A stretch of 39,483 nt of DNA from an uncultured Mycoplasmatota bacterium (GTDB lineage Bacteria > Bacillota_I > Bacilli_A > RF39 > UBA660), in assembly GCA_900549325.1 (NCBI GenBank), contig UROI01000011.1, positions 1 to 39,483 of the forward strand. Direction: 5' to 3'. The position numbers were made by a program, and so were the translations under genes. Positions 15,569-24,209 of this stretch are shown in pieces. Within the stretch, counting starts at the first letter, position 1. Every line of letters begins with the position of its first letter. A model generated the notes under the pieces. The model was not told where the DNA came from and did not search any database. It saw only the letters and a program-made list of their open reading frames with translations.

Positions 15569-16245
15569 AAATATTAGAAGTTAACAATTTATGCAAAAAT
15601 TATGGAAAAGGCAGTACTTTGGTAAAGGCTATCGACAATATTTCTTTTTCAGTTGATGAAGGAGATTTTGTGGCAATAGTTGGTTCTTCTGGTAGTGGTA
15701 AATCAACTCTTCTTCATATACTTGGAGCTGTTGATAAACCCACTAGTGGAAAAGTTATTGTTGGTGGTACTGACGTATTTAAGCAAAAAGACGATGCATT
15801 AGCAGTCTTTAGAAGAAGAAAAGTAGGACTTATTTATCAGTTTTATAATTTAATACCAATACTTAATGTTGAAGAAAATATGACTCTTCCAATATTACTT
15901 GATGGCAGAAAAGTTGATAAAGATTATTTAAAAGAACTTATAGATATTCTTGGCCTTGAGAGAAGAGTTAATCATTTACCTAATGAACTTTCAGGAGGTC
16001 AACAACAAAGGGTATCTATAGGAAGAGCACTTATATCTAAACCGGATATAATATTAGCGGATGAGCCTACTGGTAACTTAGATTCTAAAGCTAGTAAAGA
16101 AATTATGGATTTACTTAAATTATCTAATGAAAAATACCATCAAACGATTATTATGATTACACATGATATGAATCTTGCTAAAGAAGCAAATAGAATAATT
16201 ACTTTAGAAGATGGTCATATTATTAAGGATGAGAAAATAAAATGA
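15565..16245 (+). CDS. ABC transporter ATPase, MacB/LolD/YtrE type
   Basis: 226-aa ATPase of the group that pairs with FtsX-like permeases and drives mechanotransmission rather than ordinary transport. Walker A GSSGSGKSTLLH (about 38-49), Q-loop YQFYNLIPILNVEEN, signature LSGGQQQRVSIGRAL, Walker B IILADEPTGNLDS and H-loop ITHD are all intact. The GNLD form of the D-loop is diagnostic of the MacB/LolD group. It overlaps the GntR gene and the following permease by four bases each. Together these two genes correspond to YtrE-YtrF of the Bacillus ytr operon. Confidence 0.92.
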   Translation: MKILEVNNLCKNYGKGSTLVKAIDNISFSVDEGDFVAIVGSSGSGKSTLLHILGAVDKPTSGKVIVGGTDVFKQKDDALAVFRRRKVGLIYQFYNLIPILNVEENMTLPILLDGRKVDKDYLKELIDILGLERRVNHLPNELSGGQQQRVSIGRALISKPDIILADEPTGNLDSKASKEIMDLLKLSNEKYHQTIIMITHDMNLAKEANRIITLEDGHIIKDEKIK

Positions 16246-18800
16246 GTATTTTGAATGAACTAACTATTAAGAATTTAAAACTTAATAAAAAAAGAACTAT
16301 AGTTACAATTGTTGGTATTATTTTGTCTACCGCCTTGATGGTTGGAATAGGACTATTATTCTCTTCTTTTCAGGATTATATGATTAGAGAAACTATTAGT
16401 TATAATGGTAAATATGAAGCTGAGTATAATGATATATCTTTAGCTAAATTAAATGATATAGAAAGAAACGATTTTGATTATTTTTATCAAAAGCCGATTG
16501 GTTTTAGTAAATTTGATTCTATTAATGAATATAAGCCTTATCTTTATATTAGTGCTGTTAATAAAGAATATTTTAATGAACTTCATTTGATTTCAGGAAG
16601 ATTTGCTGAAAATGATAATGAGCTTGTTATATCGAAACATATTAATACTAATGGTGGAGCTTCTTATAAGATTGGAGATACCATTACATTAAAATATGGT
16701 GAAAGAGTAATTGAAGATGCTAAAACTTTGAATAATAATGAGTACTATGAAGGTGAAACTCTTAATATTATTGGTGAGAAAACTTATACAATAGTTGGTA
16801 TAGTAGAAAGAAGTAATTATGAAGATTATTCTGCTTCAGGATATAGTACTTTTACTCTTGATACAAATGATAAAGAAGGTACTGCAAATGTATATGTTAT
16901 GTTTAATAATAATAGAAGAATTATTAAACAATCAGAAGATTTAGCTAAAAAATTAGATTATGATAATGCTATATCTTATAATAGTACACTTCTTGCTCTA
17001 TATGGAGAAAGTACTTATGGTAATATAATGAACTCAATGATTATGATGATAATTATTATGTTATCGTTAGTATCTATTGGTTGTATAGTGGTTATTTATA
17101 ATTCCTTTGCTATTTCTGTAATGGAAAGAAAAAAAGAATTTGGATTACTTTCTAGTATTGGTAGTACAAAGAAACAACTTTCATATACAATATTTTTTGA
17201 GGCACTTATTGTGGGTACTATAGGAATAATACTTGGTATAGGTGGTGCTTATATTGGTATTGGTACTGTAATACTTATTATTAATAATTTGATTGGTGAT
17301 ATTTTAGTATTAAAACTTAATTTGGTTACTAATATTGTATTTATAATTATACCTGTTATATTTATGATACTTGTTATATTTATATCAGCTTTAGTTCCTT
17401 CAAGAAGGGCTGCTAAAGTGTCTCCAATTGAGGCAATTAGACAAAATGATGATATAAAAATTAATAATAAAAAGATTAAAACAGGGAAACTTGTCAATAA
17501 ATTATTTGGTATAGAAGGAGAGATTGCTCTTAAAAATATTAAAAGAAATAAGAAAAAATATAGAGTTACAATTGTTAGTTTATTTATTAGTATTGTATTA
17601 TTTATATCATTTTCTTCTTATATGAATTATACTATTAATACGGCAAGTGATGTAGCTGGTGAGGTTTCTTATGATTATGTGATTTATTATTTTGATAATG
17701 GAAATACTAATGAAGAAATGCTTAAAACAATAGATGAAATTGTTAAGAGTAATGATGTTAAAGAATATATTTCTTATAGTATGGAGAATGTTATTTTAGT
17801 GGATAATTATGAATATTCTGCTGATTATTTAAAATATTATAGAAATGCTTATGCTGACGATGAAGTTAAGCAACTTGAAGAGCAAAAAGTTAAAAGTGTT
17901 TCGGTTATTGTTATGGATGATAATTCTTATAATAATTATAAAAAAGAACTTGGACTTACTTCTGATAAGATAATATTACTTAATAAGTTTAAAGGTGTTA
18001 GTTATGGTGAAAAGAGAATTAATTATAATATACCAATAATTAAAAATAAGAATAATGGTTATATTAAACTTTGCAATATTGCTGATAGTACTGTGGAAGA
18101 TATAGAAAGTGATTATACTAAGTATTGTACTAAAACTATTAATAATATTTATATTACTGATAAGTATAATCCAATATTTGAAGATAGTCTTTATGATAGT
18201 AATTACAAACTTATTGTTAATAAGAAAATTTATGAAGTCGTATTTGGTGAAAAAATAGATAATGTAAAATATAATATAGTTAGTGATAATACGGATAATA
18301 TTGATAAACTAGCTAAAGAATTAGATAAATATGATAATGTTAGCTATACTAATGTTAGAGAATCTATGGAACAGACTAATAATATGATACTTGTTGTTAA
18401 GATTCTTATGTATGGATTTATAAGTTTGGTTACTTTAATTGGTGTTACTTCTGTATTTAATACTATATCCACAAGTATGGCTCTTAGAAAGAGAGAATTT
18501 GCTGTTCTTAGAAGTATTGGTCTTACAAAGAAAGGTTTTAATAAAATATTATTCTTTGAGAGCTTATTCTTTGGACTTAAATCTTTAATATATGCAATAC
18601 CTACAAGTATTGGAATAACGCTTATTATACATTATGCATTATCTGATATGATGAGTACTAGTGGTGTTATTCTTCCATGGAAGGCTATTATTGTTTCAAT
18701 TGTTTCAGTATTTGTAATAGTACTCCTTACGATGATGTATAGTACAAATAAGATAAAGAAACATAATATTATTGAACAAATTAGAGAAGAAAATATTTAG
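16242..18800 (+). CDS. FtsX-like ABC permease, MacB/YtrF type
   Basis: 852-aa permease with two FtsX-like modules. Helix 1 (IVTIVGIILSTALMVGIGLLF) is followed by a ~230-residue extracellular domain, then three helices (MIIIMLSLVSIGCIVVIYNSF, FFEALIVGTIGIILGIGGAYI, FIIIPVIFMILVIFISALVPS). The cytosolic coupling motif RRAAKVSPIEAIRQND ends module one. Helix 5 (VTIVSLFISIVLFISFSSY) precedes a second extracellular domain of ~250 residues, and three helices end the protein, with ALRKREFAVLRSIGLTKKGF as the matching coupling segment. It is the last gene of the operon. Both ectodomains are large enough to bind a peptide or lipid ligand. Confidence 0.88.
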   Translation: MSILNELTIKNLKLNKKRTIVTIVGIILSTALMVGIGLLFSSFQDYMIRETISYNGKYEAEYNDISLAKLNDIERNDFDYFYQKPIGFSKFDSINEYKPYLYISAVNKEYFNELHLISGRFAENDNELVISKHINTNGGASYKIGDTITLKYGERVIEDAKTLNNNEYYEGETLNIIGEKTYTIVGIVERSNYEDYSASGYSTFTLDTNDKEGTANVYVMFNNNRRIIKQSEDLAKKLDYDNAISYNSTLLALYGESTYGNIMNSMIMMIIIMLSLVSIGCIVVIYNSFAISVMERKKEFGLLSSIGSTKKQLSYTIFFEALIVGTIGIILGIGGAYIGIGTVILIINNLIGDILVLKLNLVTNIVFIIIPVIFMILVIFISALVPSRRAAKVSPIEAIRQNDDIKINNKKIKTGKLVNKLFGIEGEIALKNIKRNKKKYRVTIVSLFISIVLFISFSSYMNYTINTASDVAGEVSYDYVIYYFDNGNTNEEMLKTIDEIVKSNDVKEYISYSMENVILVDNYEYSADYLKYYRNAYADDEVKQLEEQKVKSVSVIVMDDNSYNNYKKELGLTSDKIILLNKFKGVSYGEKRINYNIPIIKNKNNGYIKLCNIADSTVEDIESDYTKYCTKTINNIYITDKYNPIFEDSLYDSNYKLIVNKKIYEVVFGEKIDNVKYNIVSDNTDNIDKLAKELDKYDNVSYTNVRESMEQTNNMILVVKILMYGFISLVTLIGVTSVFNTISTSMALRKREFAVLRSIGLTKKGFNKILFFESLFFGLKSLIYAIPTSIGITLIIHYALSDMMSTSGVILPWKAIIVSIVSVFVIVLLTMMYSTNKIKKHNIIEQIREENI

Positions 18801-18819
18801 TAAAATACTTTCTTTTTCT
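18789..18819 (+). terminator. Possible weak terminator of the Ytr-like operon
   Basis: An 8-bp stem GAAAATAT/ATACTTTC with one mismatch, followed by TTTTTCTT. Weaker than other terminators here. Confidence 0.4.
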
Positions 18820-18859
18820 TTTGATATGATATATAATTGTTGTAGAGAGGAGTGAAAAT

Positions 18860-19576
18860 ATGGCTAAATTTTGTCCTAATTGTGGAAATGAAATGGTTGA
18901 TGAAGCTGTAATGTGTGTTAAATGTGGTACTATGATAGGAGGTAATACTAACAATAATACTAATGTCAAAAAAGATGATAAAGCAAAGAAAAAGGGATTA
19001 CCTGTATGGGCAATAATTTTAATTGTTTTTGGCAGTTTGGGATTACTAGTTATAGTAGCTATTATTATTTTGACTATTATTGGAATTAATGCAATTAAAA
19101 ATGAAGATCCTAGTCAAATTAAAGATAAAATTGATGGATATATAGAAGAAAATACTACTTCTTTATATGGCACTATTGATGATACATTATCTGATGGTAA
19201 TTTTAATCTAACTTTAACTGAAGCTTTGAAGTATGATTCTATTGGTGAAGGTAACTTCATTGATACACCCGAAGAAGGTAAAGAATATTTATTGTTTTTC
19301 TTCGATGTAGAAAATATTTCTGGTGATAACAAATATATTTCGTATTATGATTTTGATGGCTATGTAGATGATGCCGCTTGTGATACCGCAATTATATTTA
19401 ATAATGCTAATGGAGTTGATAGTCTAGCGGTTAATTTAGCTTCAGGTAAAAAGGCGCAAGGATTTGTTGCTTTTGAACTTCCAAAAGGCTGGAAATCATT
19501 TGAGGTACATTATAAAAAAATATTTAGTAACAAATCATTAATTTTTAAAGTTGTTAATTCTGAAGAAGATGCTTAA
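18860..19576 (+). CDS. Zinc-ribbon membrane protein with DUF4352-like ectodomain
   Basis: 238 aa. The N-terminal zinc ribbon FCPNCGNEM...MCVKCGTMIG has two CxxC pairs; a basic linker and one membrane helix follow (WAIILIVFGSLGLLVIVAIIILTI). The outer domain (about residues 110-235) resembles the DUF4352/telokin-like immunoglobulin fold, with a typical GKEYLLFFFDVENISGDNKYI strand pair and AQGFVAFELPKGWKSFEV. Such proteins are often lipoprotein-like surface proteins of unknown function. A TATAAT (18832-18837) and GAGAGGAG stand upstream. Monocistronic, closed by a strong terminator. Confidence 0.78.
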   Translation: MAKFCPNCGNEMVDEAVMCVKCGTMIGGNTNNNTNVKKDDKAKKKGLPVWAIILIVFGSLGLLVIVAIIILTIIGINAIKNEDPSQIKDKIDGYIEENTTSLYGTIDDTLSDGNFNLTLTEALKYDSIGEGNFIDTPEEGKEYLLFFFDVENISGDNKYISYYDFDGYVDDAACDTAIIFNNANGVDSLAVNLASGKKAQGFVAFELPKGWKSFEVHYKKIFSNKSLIFKVVNSEEDA

Positions 19577-19590
19577 AAGCATCTTTTTTT
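19566..19590 (+). terminator. Intrinsic terminator after DUF4352-like gene
   Basis: Perfect stem AAGATGC/GCATCTT over the stop codon, loop TTAAAA, then a long T run. Confidence 0.9.
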
Positions 19591-19639
19591 CTTTCTTTTT
19601 TTAATATAATAGTATATAATATTGTTAGGAGGATAGATT

Positions 19640-20335
19640 ATGAATGTAGCAGATATTGTTATTTTAATTGCATTAGCATTAGGTGCAGTAGGTGGTTTTA
19701 AGTCTGGGGTAATAAAGAAAACTGCTGACTTTGTTGGTATCTTTGTTATAATTATCTTATCATTTTATCTAAAAAACTATTTATCCGTTATTATGTATGA
19801 AAATCTACCATTTATTAGCTTTGGAGGATTTATAAAAGGAATTGAAGCTATTAATATTCTATTTTATGAAGTTATTGCTTTTCTTATAGTATACTCTTTA
19901 CTTTATTTAGTTTTTAAAGTTGTACTTATGGTAACTGGTCTAATAGAAAAAATACTAAAAGCTACTGTTATACTTAGTATTCCATCTAAAATACTTGGTA
20001 TCTTTGTTGGAATAATTGAGATGTATGTTTATGTATTTTTGATTTTAGTTATTATTACACTTCCTATTATAAATGTTCCTTATGTAAGAGATTCTAAAAT
20101 TGCTAACTTTATGTTGGATAATACACCTATATTATCTAAAGTATCTGAGAAAATGGTTGATACATATGATGAAGTATATAAGGTAATTAAGGAAAAAGAT
20201 AATAAGAGCAATGAAGAATTAAATGATGAAGTAATTAAATTGTTGTTAGATAAAAATATAATTACTAGGGATTCTTTAAATAAACTCATAGAAAGAAATA
20301 AGATTCATATAAGTGATGAAAGCATACTAAATTAG
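19640..20335 (+). CDS. CvpA family membrane protein
   Basis: 231 aa with four hydrophobic segments and the CvpA signature near the N-terminus (AVGGFKSGVIKKTADFVG). Helices lie around 3-20, 28-45, 68-90 and 118-142; the C-terminal ~85 residues are charged and probably cytosolic (KEKDNKSNEELNDEVIKLL). CvpA proteins are linked to colicin V production in Escherichia coli and to envelope stress more broadly; the molecular role is unresolved. AGGAGG precedes the ATG and a TATAAT lies upstream. Thioredoxin follows after nine bases, so the two genes form an operon. Confidence 0.85.
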   Translation: MNVADIVILIALALGAVGGFKSGVIKKTADFVGIFVIIILSFYLKNYLSVIMYENLPFISFGGFIKGIEAINILFYEVIAFLIVYSLLYLVFKVVLMVTGLIEKILKATVILSIPSKILGIFVGIIEMYVYVFLILVIITLPIINVPYVRDSKIANFMLDNTPILSKVSEKMVDTYDEVYKVIKEKDNKSNEELNDEVIKLLLDKNIITRDSLNKLIERNKIHISDESILN

Positions 20336-20344
20336 GAGGTAATC

Positions 20345-20638
20345 ATGGGATTAATACATTATGAAAAAGACTTTTCTTCTTTAATAAGTGATAAGGCAGT
20401 AGTGGATTTTTATGCTACTTGGTGTGGTCCTTGTAAAATGTTTGGGCCAATATTCGAAGAGACTTCTAGTGAATGTGATTTTAACTTTGTCAAACTTGAT
20501 GTTGATAAAAGTTCTGATATTGCTAGAGAATATGGCGTTATGTCAATTCCAACAGTTATTTTTTTTGAAAATGGCAAAGAACTTAAAAGATTTACTGGTT
20601 TTATGACTAAAGAAGAATTTACTAATTTTTTGAAATAG
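20345..20638 (+). CDS. trxA: Thioredoxin
   Basis: 97-aa single-domain thioredoxin, a cytosolic disulfide reductant for ribonucleotide reductase, peroxiredoxins and others. It has the active site WCGPCK (about residues 26-31) preceded by VVDFYAT, the cis-proline segment SIPTVIFFENG and the C-terminal helix. There is no signal peptide. SD AGGAGG. Slightly short (family ~105 aa), but no element is missing. It is second in an operon with cvpA. Confidence 0.95.
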   Translation: MGLIHYEKDFSSLISDKAVVDFYATWCGPCKMFGPIFEETSSECDFNFVKLDVDKSSDIAREYGVMSIPTVIFFENGKELKRFTGFMTKEEFTNFLK

Positions 20639-20658
20639 GTTAACTATTTCTTTTTTTT
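20632..20658 (+). terminator. Intrinsic terminator of cvpA-trxA
   Basis: Perfect 7-bp stem GAAATAG/CTATTTC including the stop codon, loop GTTAA, then eight T. Confidence 0.92.
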
Positions 20659-20670
20659 AATTTAAAAGTA

Positions 20671-20712
20671 TTGTAATTTTTAAAAAAATCTGCTATCATT
20701 AACTTATGATAG
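20671..20712 (+). promoter_or_regulatory. Promoter overlapped by palindrome, upstream of TasA-like gene
   Basis: TTGTAA (20671-20676), a 17-base spacer, TATCAT (20694-20699) preceded by TGC, an extended -10. A perfect inverted repeat CTATCAT-TAACTT-ATGATAG (20693-20712) covers the -10 and the start site. It could bind a repressor, or form a 5' hairpin. Confidence 0.65.
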
Positions 20713-20730
20713 AAGAGAGGAGATATTGAA

Positions 20731-21483
20731 ATGGAAAAAGAAGATAAGAGAGGAATATTTTTTGGGGTAATCGGAGTACTTACTTTAATCGTTGCTATAA
20801 TTGGAGCATCATTAGCATACTTTTCAATTAATGCTAAAAGTGAAGATAATGCTTTAACTGTTAAAGCCGCTACTGTAAAGATTGTTTACGAAGATGGTGA
20901 TAAGTTAAATGTAACTAATATTATACCTGCTTCTCAAGATATAGCTCTTAGAACATTTACTAGAACTGGAGAAGATGATGGTAAAGAAGGTACTTATAAG
21001 ACTTGTGTTGATGATAATGGATTTAACGTTTGTGGATATTATGATTTTACTTTAACTAATGATGGACCTACAGAAATGGAAATCACTGCTAAAGTAACTC
21101 CTACTGCATTAGTAAAAGAAGAGAAATCACCAGAAGGTAAAGTTACTACTCCTGCTGAAATACCTTTTAAGCATTTAAAATTTGTTTTATATGATAGAAC
21201 TGGTGTTGATGGTGAATTTAATAATGGTTCTAACATAATTTATACTGGTACTATTCCTTATAGTGAGGCTTCAAGCGACTATACAGAATTTAGTTTACTT
21301 GGTGCTACTGGTGATGAAACAATGAAAATTGCTGGTAATGGTACTACTAAAAATCTTCGTTTATTTGTTTGGCTTGATGAAGCTGGTGCTGATAATGATG
21401 CTGAACAAGGTGCTACATTTAAAGGTACTGTTAATGTTGAAGTTAAAGGCGCTAAAACTATCACTGGTGAAGCTGCTGAATAA
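20731..21483 (+). CDS. TasA/camelysin-like exported protein
   Basis: 250 aa. The N-terminus is a SipW-type signal sequence: charged start (MEKEDKRG), hydrophobic core (FFGVIGVLTLIVAIIGAS) and then AYFS, the motif seen in TasA, camelysin and related exported fibre proteins. The mature part is a beta-rich domain with a predicted disulfide (TCVDDNGFNVCGYYDF), YDFTLTNDG, FKHLKFVLYD and the C-terminal RLFVWLDEAG...GATFKGTVNVEV that typifies the group. TasA forms biofilm amyloid-like fibres in Bacillus; a matching role here is inference. No SipW-type signal peptidase is in the window. The next gene but one domain step downstream is a shorter paralogue. Confidence 0.72.
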   Translation: MEKEDKRGIFFGVIGVLTLIVAIIGASLAYFSINAKSEDNALTVKAATVKIVYEDGDKLNVTNIIPASQDIALRTFTRTGEDDGKEGTYKTCVDDNGFNVCGYYDFTLTNDGPTEMEITAKVTPTALVKEEKSPEGKVTTPAEIPFKHLKFVLYDRTGVDGEFNNGSNIIYTGTIPYSEASSDYTEFSLLGATGDETMKIAGNGTTKNLRLFVWLDEAGADNDAEQGATFKGTVNVEVKGAKTITGEAAE

Positions 21484-21491
21484 TGAAATTA

Positions 21492-21520
21492 AAAAGAGCA
21501 ATTTAAGTATTGCTTTTTTT
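21492..21520 (+). terminator. Intrinsic terminator after TasA-like gene
   Basis: Stem AGCAAT/ATTGCT with loop TTAAGT, extendable by A-T and G-T pairs, followed by seven T. Confidence 0.85.
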
Positions 21521-21558
21521 GTGTGTTTTTGGTATTATTATACTAGGAGATCGATGAT

Positions 21559-22119
21559 ATGAACGATAGTAAAAGTAGAACTGATATATTTTATTTTATT
21601 GTTTTAATTCTTACTTTACTTGTAATGATTGTTGGAGTAACTTTTACATATTTTTCTTTAATTGCTAGTGATAGGGAAGATAGTACAAAAGTTAAAACAG
21701 GTACCTTGGCCATTAATTATATAGATGGTAGTACAATTGATACTTATGCTCTTATGCCTATTAATGAACCTAATTTGGATACCAAATATTCTGTATATAA
21801 AAAGAGTTTTTCAGTTAGAAGTACTGGTACTTTGGATCAAACACTTGATATTTCTATGTTTGTAACAGATAATGAGTTTGAAGAAAATGCTCTTAACTAT
21901 GCATTATATGACAGTAATGGATATAAAATATCTAAAGGTATTATTCCTAAAAATGGTAAAATATTAATTGGTTCTAATATATATTTAAAAAATAATGAAG
22001 AGAAAAAGTTTACTGTGTTGATATGGCTTCAGGAAAACTATAAAGATCAAGATTATGAAATGGGTAATACTTTTAAAGGTGGATTTGATATAACAGCTAG
22101 TCAAATAAAATATAAATAA
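21559..22119 (+). CDS. Second, shorter TasA/camelysin-like protein
   Basis: 186 aa and clearly related in plan to the gene before it. The signal sequence is IFYFIVLILTLLVMIVGV followed by TFTYFS. The mature domain has an early strand TGTLAINYIDG, the central FSVRSTGTLDQTLDISMFV, NYALYDSNG and the closing motif FTVLIWLQENY...GNTFKGGFDITAS, matching VWLDE...GATFKGTVNVEV of the paralogue. It lacks the Cys pair. It has its own terminator and AGGAG-type ribosome binding site. The pair could be major and minor (anchor or cap) subunits of a surface fibre, as TasA and TapA are (inference only). Confidence 0.68.
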   Translation: MNDSKSRTDIFYFIVLILTLLVMIVGVTFTYFSLIASDREDSTKVKTGTLAINYIDGSTIDTYALMPINEPNLDTKYSVYKKSFSVRSTGTLDQTLDISMFVTDNEFEENALNYALYDSNGYKISKGIIPKNGKILIGSNIYLKNNEEKKFTVLIWLQENYKDQDYEMGNTFKGGFDITASQIKYK

Positions 22120-22133
22120 TGACTAGTTTTTTT
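22097..22133 (+). terminator. Intrinsic terminator after second TasA-like gene
   Basis: Stem CTAGTCA/TGACTAG across the gene end with a 16-base loop, then seven T. Confidence 0.7.
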
Positions 22134-22169
22134 CTTTTAATTATATTATAATTGTTATGGAGGCTACTT

Positions 22170-23021
22170 ATGAATGGAAAAAGAATAAAGGTTAATGATT
22201 TTAAATTTAAGTATGGTCAAGAAACTATATTTATTAATGTTTATGGGGCTTTTAAATATAAAAAAAATAGTAATAAGTATGTTGTTTATAGCTATGATAA
22301 TAGTAAATTGTACTATGGTTCTTTGTTTGTAAGAAATAATGAAATTGTTATAATGCTATCTAAAGATGATAGTGAAGAACTAATAGATAAATTTTTAAAT
22401 AATATTTTAAGCGGTACTAGTGATAATAACTTTGAGACTATATCGTTAGATAAAATAACAGAAGCTCAAATAATTGATGAGGGAATTGTTACTGAAAAGT
22501 TTGATATTAGTAGGCTTAATGAATTAACTATACCAAAAGAGAAGGTAAAACAAGATACTACTCAAAATGAAAAGAAAAAAAGTGTATCAATATCAGGAAT
22601 ATTTTTTGCTTTATTTATAATTGTAGTTGTAGCGTTTTTCTTTTTTAATCCTGAGGTTATTATGGGAAAAGATAAAAGTTATGCTTGTAGTACTGAATAT
22701 AATAATAGTACTTTATCTACGATTGTCAGAGAAGAAATTAAATTTATTTTTGATGGTAAAGGCAAAATTAAGAATGCAACAGTAACTAGTGATTATATTT
22801 TTAATAGTGATACTAGGTATAATAAATTTAAAAATGATGGTGAATTTTATAAGTATATGGATGAAGGCGATACTTATAAATTTATCGATGAAGAAAAAAC
22901 TTATAGAGTTATGTCTAATGTAGAAGATTTAAGAGAATATTTTTCTACTGATGATGAAGATTCAATACTTGAATATTATAGTGAAAAAAATTATGATTGT
23001 AAAAAAATAGAAACAGAGTGA
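22170..23021 (+). CDS. Uncharacterised single-pass membrane protein
   Basis: 283 aa, not recognised. The start is ATG 22170, six bases after GGAGG; an upstream in-frame TTG at 22152 precedes the SD. The cytosolic part (about 1-135) is beta-rich early (ETIFINVYGAFKYK, KYVVYSYDNSKLYYGSLFV), then helical and charged. One membrane helix (SGIFFALFIIVVVAFFFF) follows. The outer domain (about 165-283) has two widely spaced Cys (YACSTEY near its start, YDCKK near the end) and a strand pattern IKFIFDGKGKIKNATVTSDY that recalls the DUF1307/YehR-like lipoprotein fold, without certainty. Its stop codon overlaps the region where holA starts. Confidence 0.7.
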   Translation: MNGKRIKVNDFKFKYGQETIFINVYGAFKYKKNSNKYVVYSYDNSKLYYGSLFVRNNEIVIMLSKDDSEELIDKFLNNILSGTSDNNFETISLDKITEAQIIDEGIVTEKFDISRLNELTIPKEKVKQDTTQNEKKKSVSISGIFFALFIIVVVAFFFFNPEVIMGKDKSYACSTEYNNSTLSTIVREEIKFIFDGKGKIKNATVTSDYIFNSDTRYNKFKNDGEFYKYMDEGDTYKFIDEEKTYRVMSNVEDLREYFSTDDEDSILEYYSEKNYDCKKIETE

Positions 23022-23026
23022 TTAAT

Positions 23027-23974
23027 ATGAATTTTTATTTGTTATATGGAACTGATACATCTATTGTTAATAGAGAAATAGACCTTATTAAAGAAAGGTT
23101 ATCTATCTCTGATAATGATGTTATTTATTATAGTATAGAGGATATTCAAAATATAATTAATGAGGCACTTACTATTTCAATGTTTTCTCCTAATAAACTT
23201 ATTGTTATTGATAGTACTATTTATTTATCACAAAAGAAAGATGTTGCTAATATTAATTTACTTGAGAACTATTTTAATAACTATAATTCTAATAGTTATT
23301 TAGTGTTTGTATCTAATGGTGATAGTATTGATTCTAGAAAAAAATTAGTAAAACTTATTAATAGCAATGGTACAGTGAAAAAAGTAGAAGCTAATAATGA
23401 ATATTTAAATGATTATATTAAAGATTATTTAAAAAAGAATAATTATAAAATGAGTAGTATGGATATTAATAATTTTATTAATAGAGTTGGTAATAATATT
23501 GATAATATTAGAAATGAACTTAATAAACTTATGCTATATAAAATTGAAGATAAGGTTATTGATAATAATGATATTATACTTTTAACTGAGGAAAATATGG
23601 ATAATAGTATTTATGATTTAGTTAGTGCACTATTAAAAAATGATAATAGTAGGGCTATTAAATTATATAAAAACTTTGTTATAAATGGAATGGATCCTAA
23701 TCAGATAGTAGCTATTATTGCTAGTCAAATAAGATTATTGTTTCAAGTTAAAAGACTTTATAATAATGGTAAGTCTAATGAAGAAATAGCAAAGATTTTG
23801 GAATTTAAAAGTGTATATAGAGTTAAGTATTTACTTAGTGATAGTTATTACTATAGTGAAGATATGTTAATTAAATATTTATCTAAATTATCAGATATTG
23901 ATAGAGACATTAAGGTAAATAACCTAGATGGAAATGTTCTTTTAGAACTTTTTATTGCTGGTAAAGATTATTAA
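23027..23974 (+). CDS. holA: DNA polymerase III delta subunit
   Basis: Clamp-loader subunit that opens the beta sliding clamp. 315 aa from ATG 23027; a GTG at 23018 overlapping the previous stop is possible, but MNFYLLYGTD matches the normal HolA start. Sequence marks include the N-terminal AAA+-like fold without a Walker A (YLLYGTDTSIVNREIDLI), LVFVSNGDSIDSRKKLVKLI, and the C-terminal collar domain (SIYDLVSALLKNDNSRAIKL, GMDPNQIVAIIASQIRLLFQ, DIDRDIKVNNLDGNVLLELF). Although overall identity would be low, the order of these motifs is characteristic. Confidence 0.9.
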   Translation: MNFYLLYGTDTSIVNREIDLIKERLSISDNDVIYYSIEDIQNIINEALTISMFSPNKLIVIDSTIYLSQKKDVANINLLENYFNNYNSNSYLVFVSNGDSIDSRKKLVKLINSNGTVKKVEANNEYLNDYIKDYLKKNNYKMSSMDINNFINRVGNNIDNIRNELNKLMLYKIEDKVIDNNDIILLTEENMDNSIYDLVSALLKNDNSRAIKLYKNFVINGMDPNQIVAIIASQIRLLFQVKRLYNNGKSNEEIAKILEFKSVYRVKYLLSDSYYYSEDMLIKYLSKLSDIDRDIKVNNLDGNVLLELFIAGKDY

Positions 23975-24004
23975 AAAAAGTATGTTTATCACATACCTTT
24001 TTTT
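23973..24004. terminator. Shared bidirectional terminator of holA and sspI
   Basis: Stem GTATGT/ACATAC with loop TTATC, flanked by seven A on one side and seven T on the other, so it can end transcripts from both directions. The sspI stop codon lies inside it. Confidence 0.8.
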
Positions 24005-24195
24005 ATGTTTAAAAGCATATTTTGATGTTCTTCGTTACTTGAATTGTTCCATAATAATTCAAATAGTACGCCAAGACCTATTAATGGATCATCTTCATGG
24101 GAGGATATTGAGTCCTCAATTGAACTTTTAATATCATCAATATTTGAATCCTTAAAATTATTAATGATATATTTTCTTATATCTATATTGTTCAT
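23989..24195 (-). CDS. sspI: Small acid-soluble spore protein SspI
   Basis: 68 aa, the usual size for SspI (family ~70 aa), a minor SASP found in the forespore. The best match is the middle-to-end segment DPLIGLGVLFELLWNN followed by EHQNMLLNIKKGM, which mirrors the family pattern LPGLGVLFEVIWKN...K..ML..L..G. The N-terminal half (MNNIDIRKYIINNFKDSNID) also has the SspI spacing. It is convergent with holA. Its presence argues that the organism, or a recent ancestor, makes endospores. Confidence 0.9.
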   Translation of the reverse strand: MNNIDIRKYIINNFKDSNIDDIKSSIEDSISSHEDDPLIGLGVLFELLWNNSSNEEHQNMLLNIKKGM

Positions 24196-24209
24196 TTTAT
24201 CACCATTAA

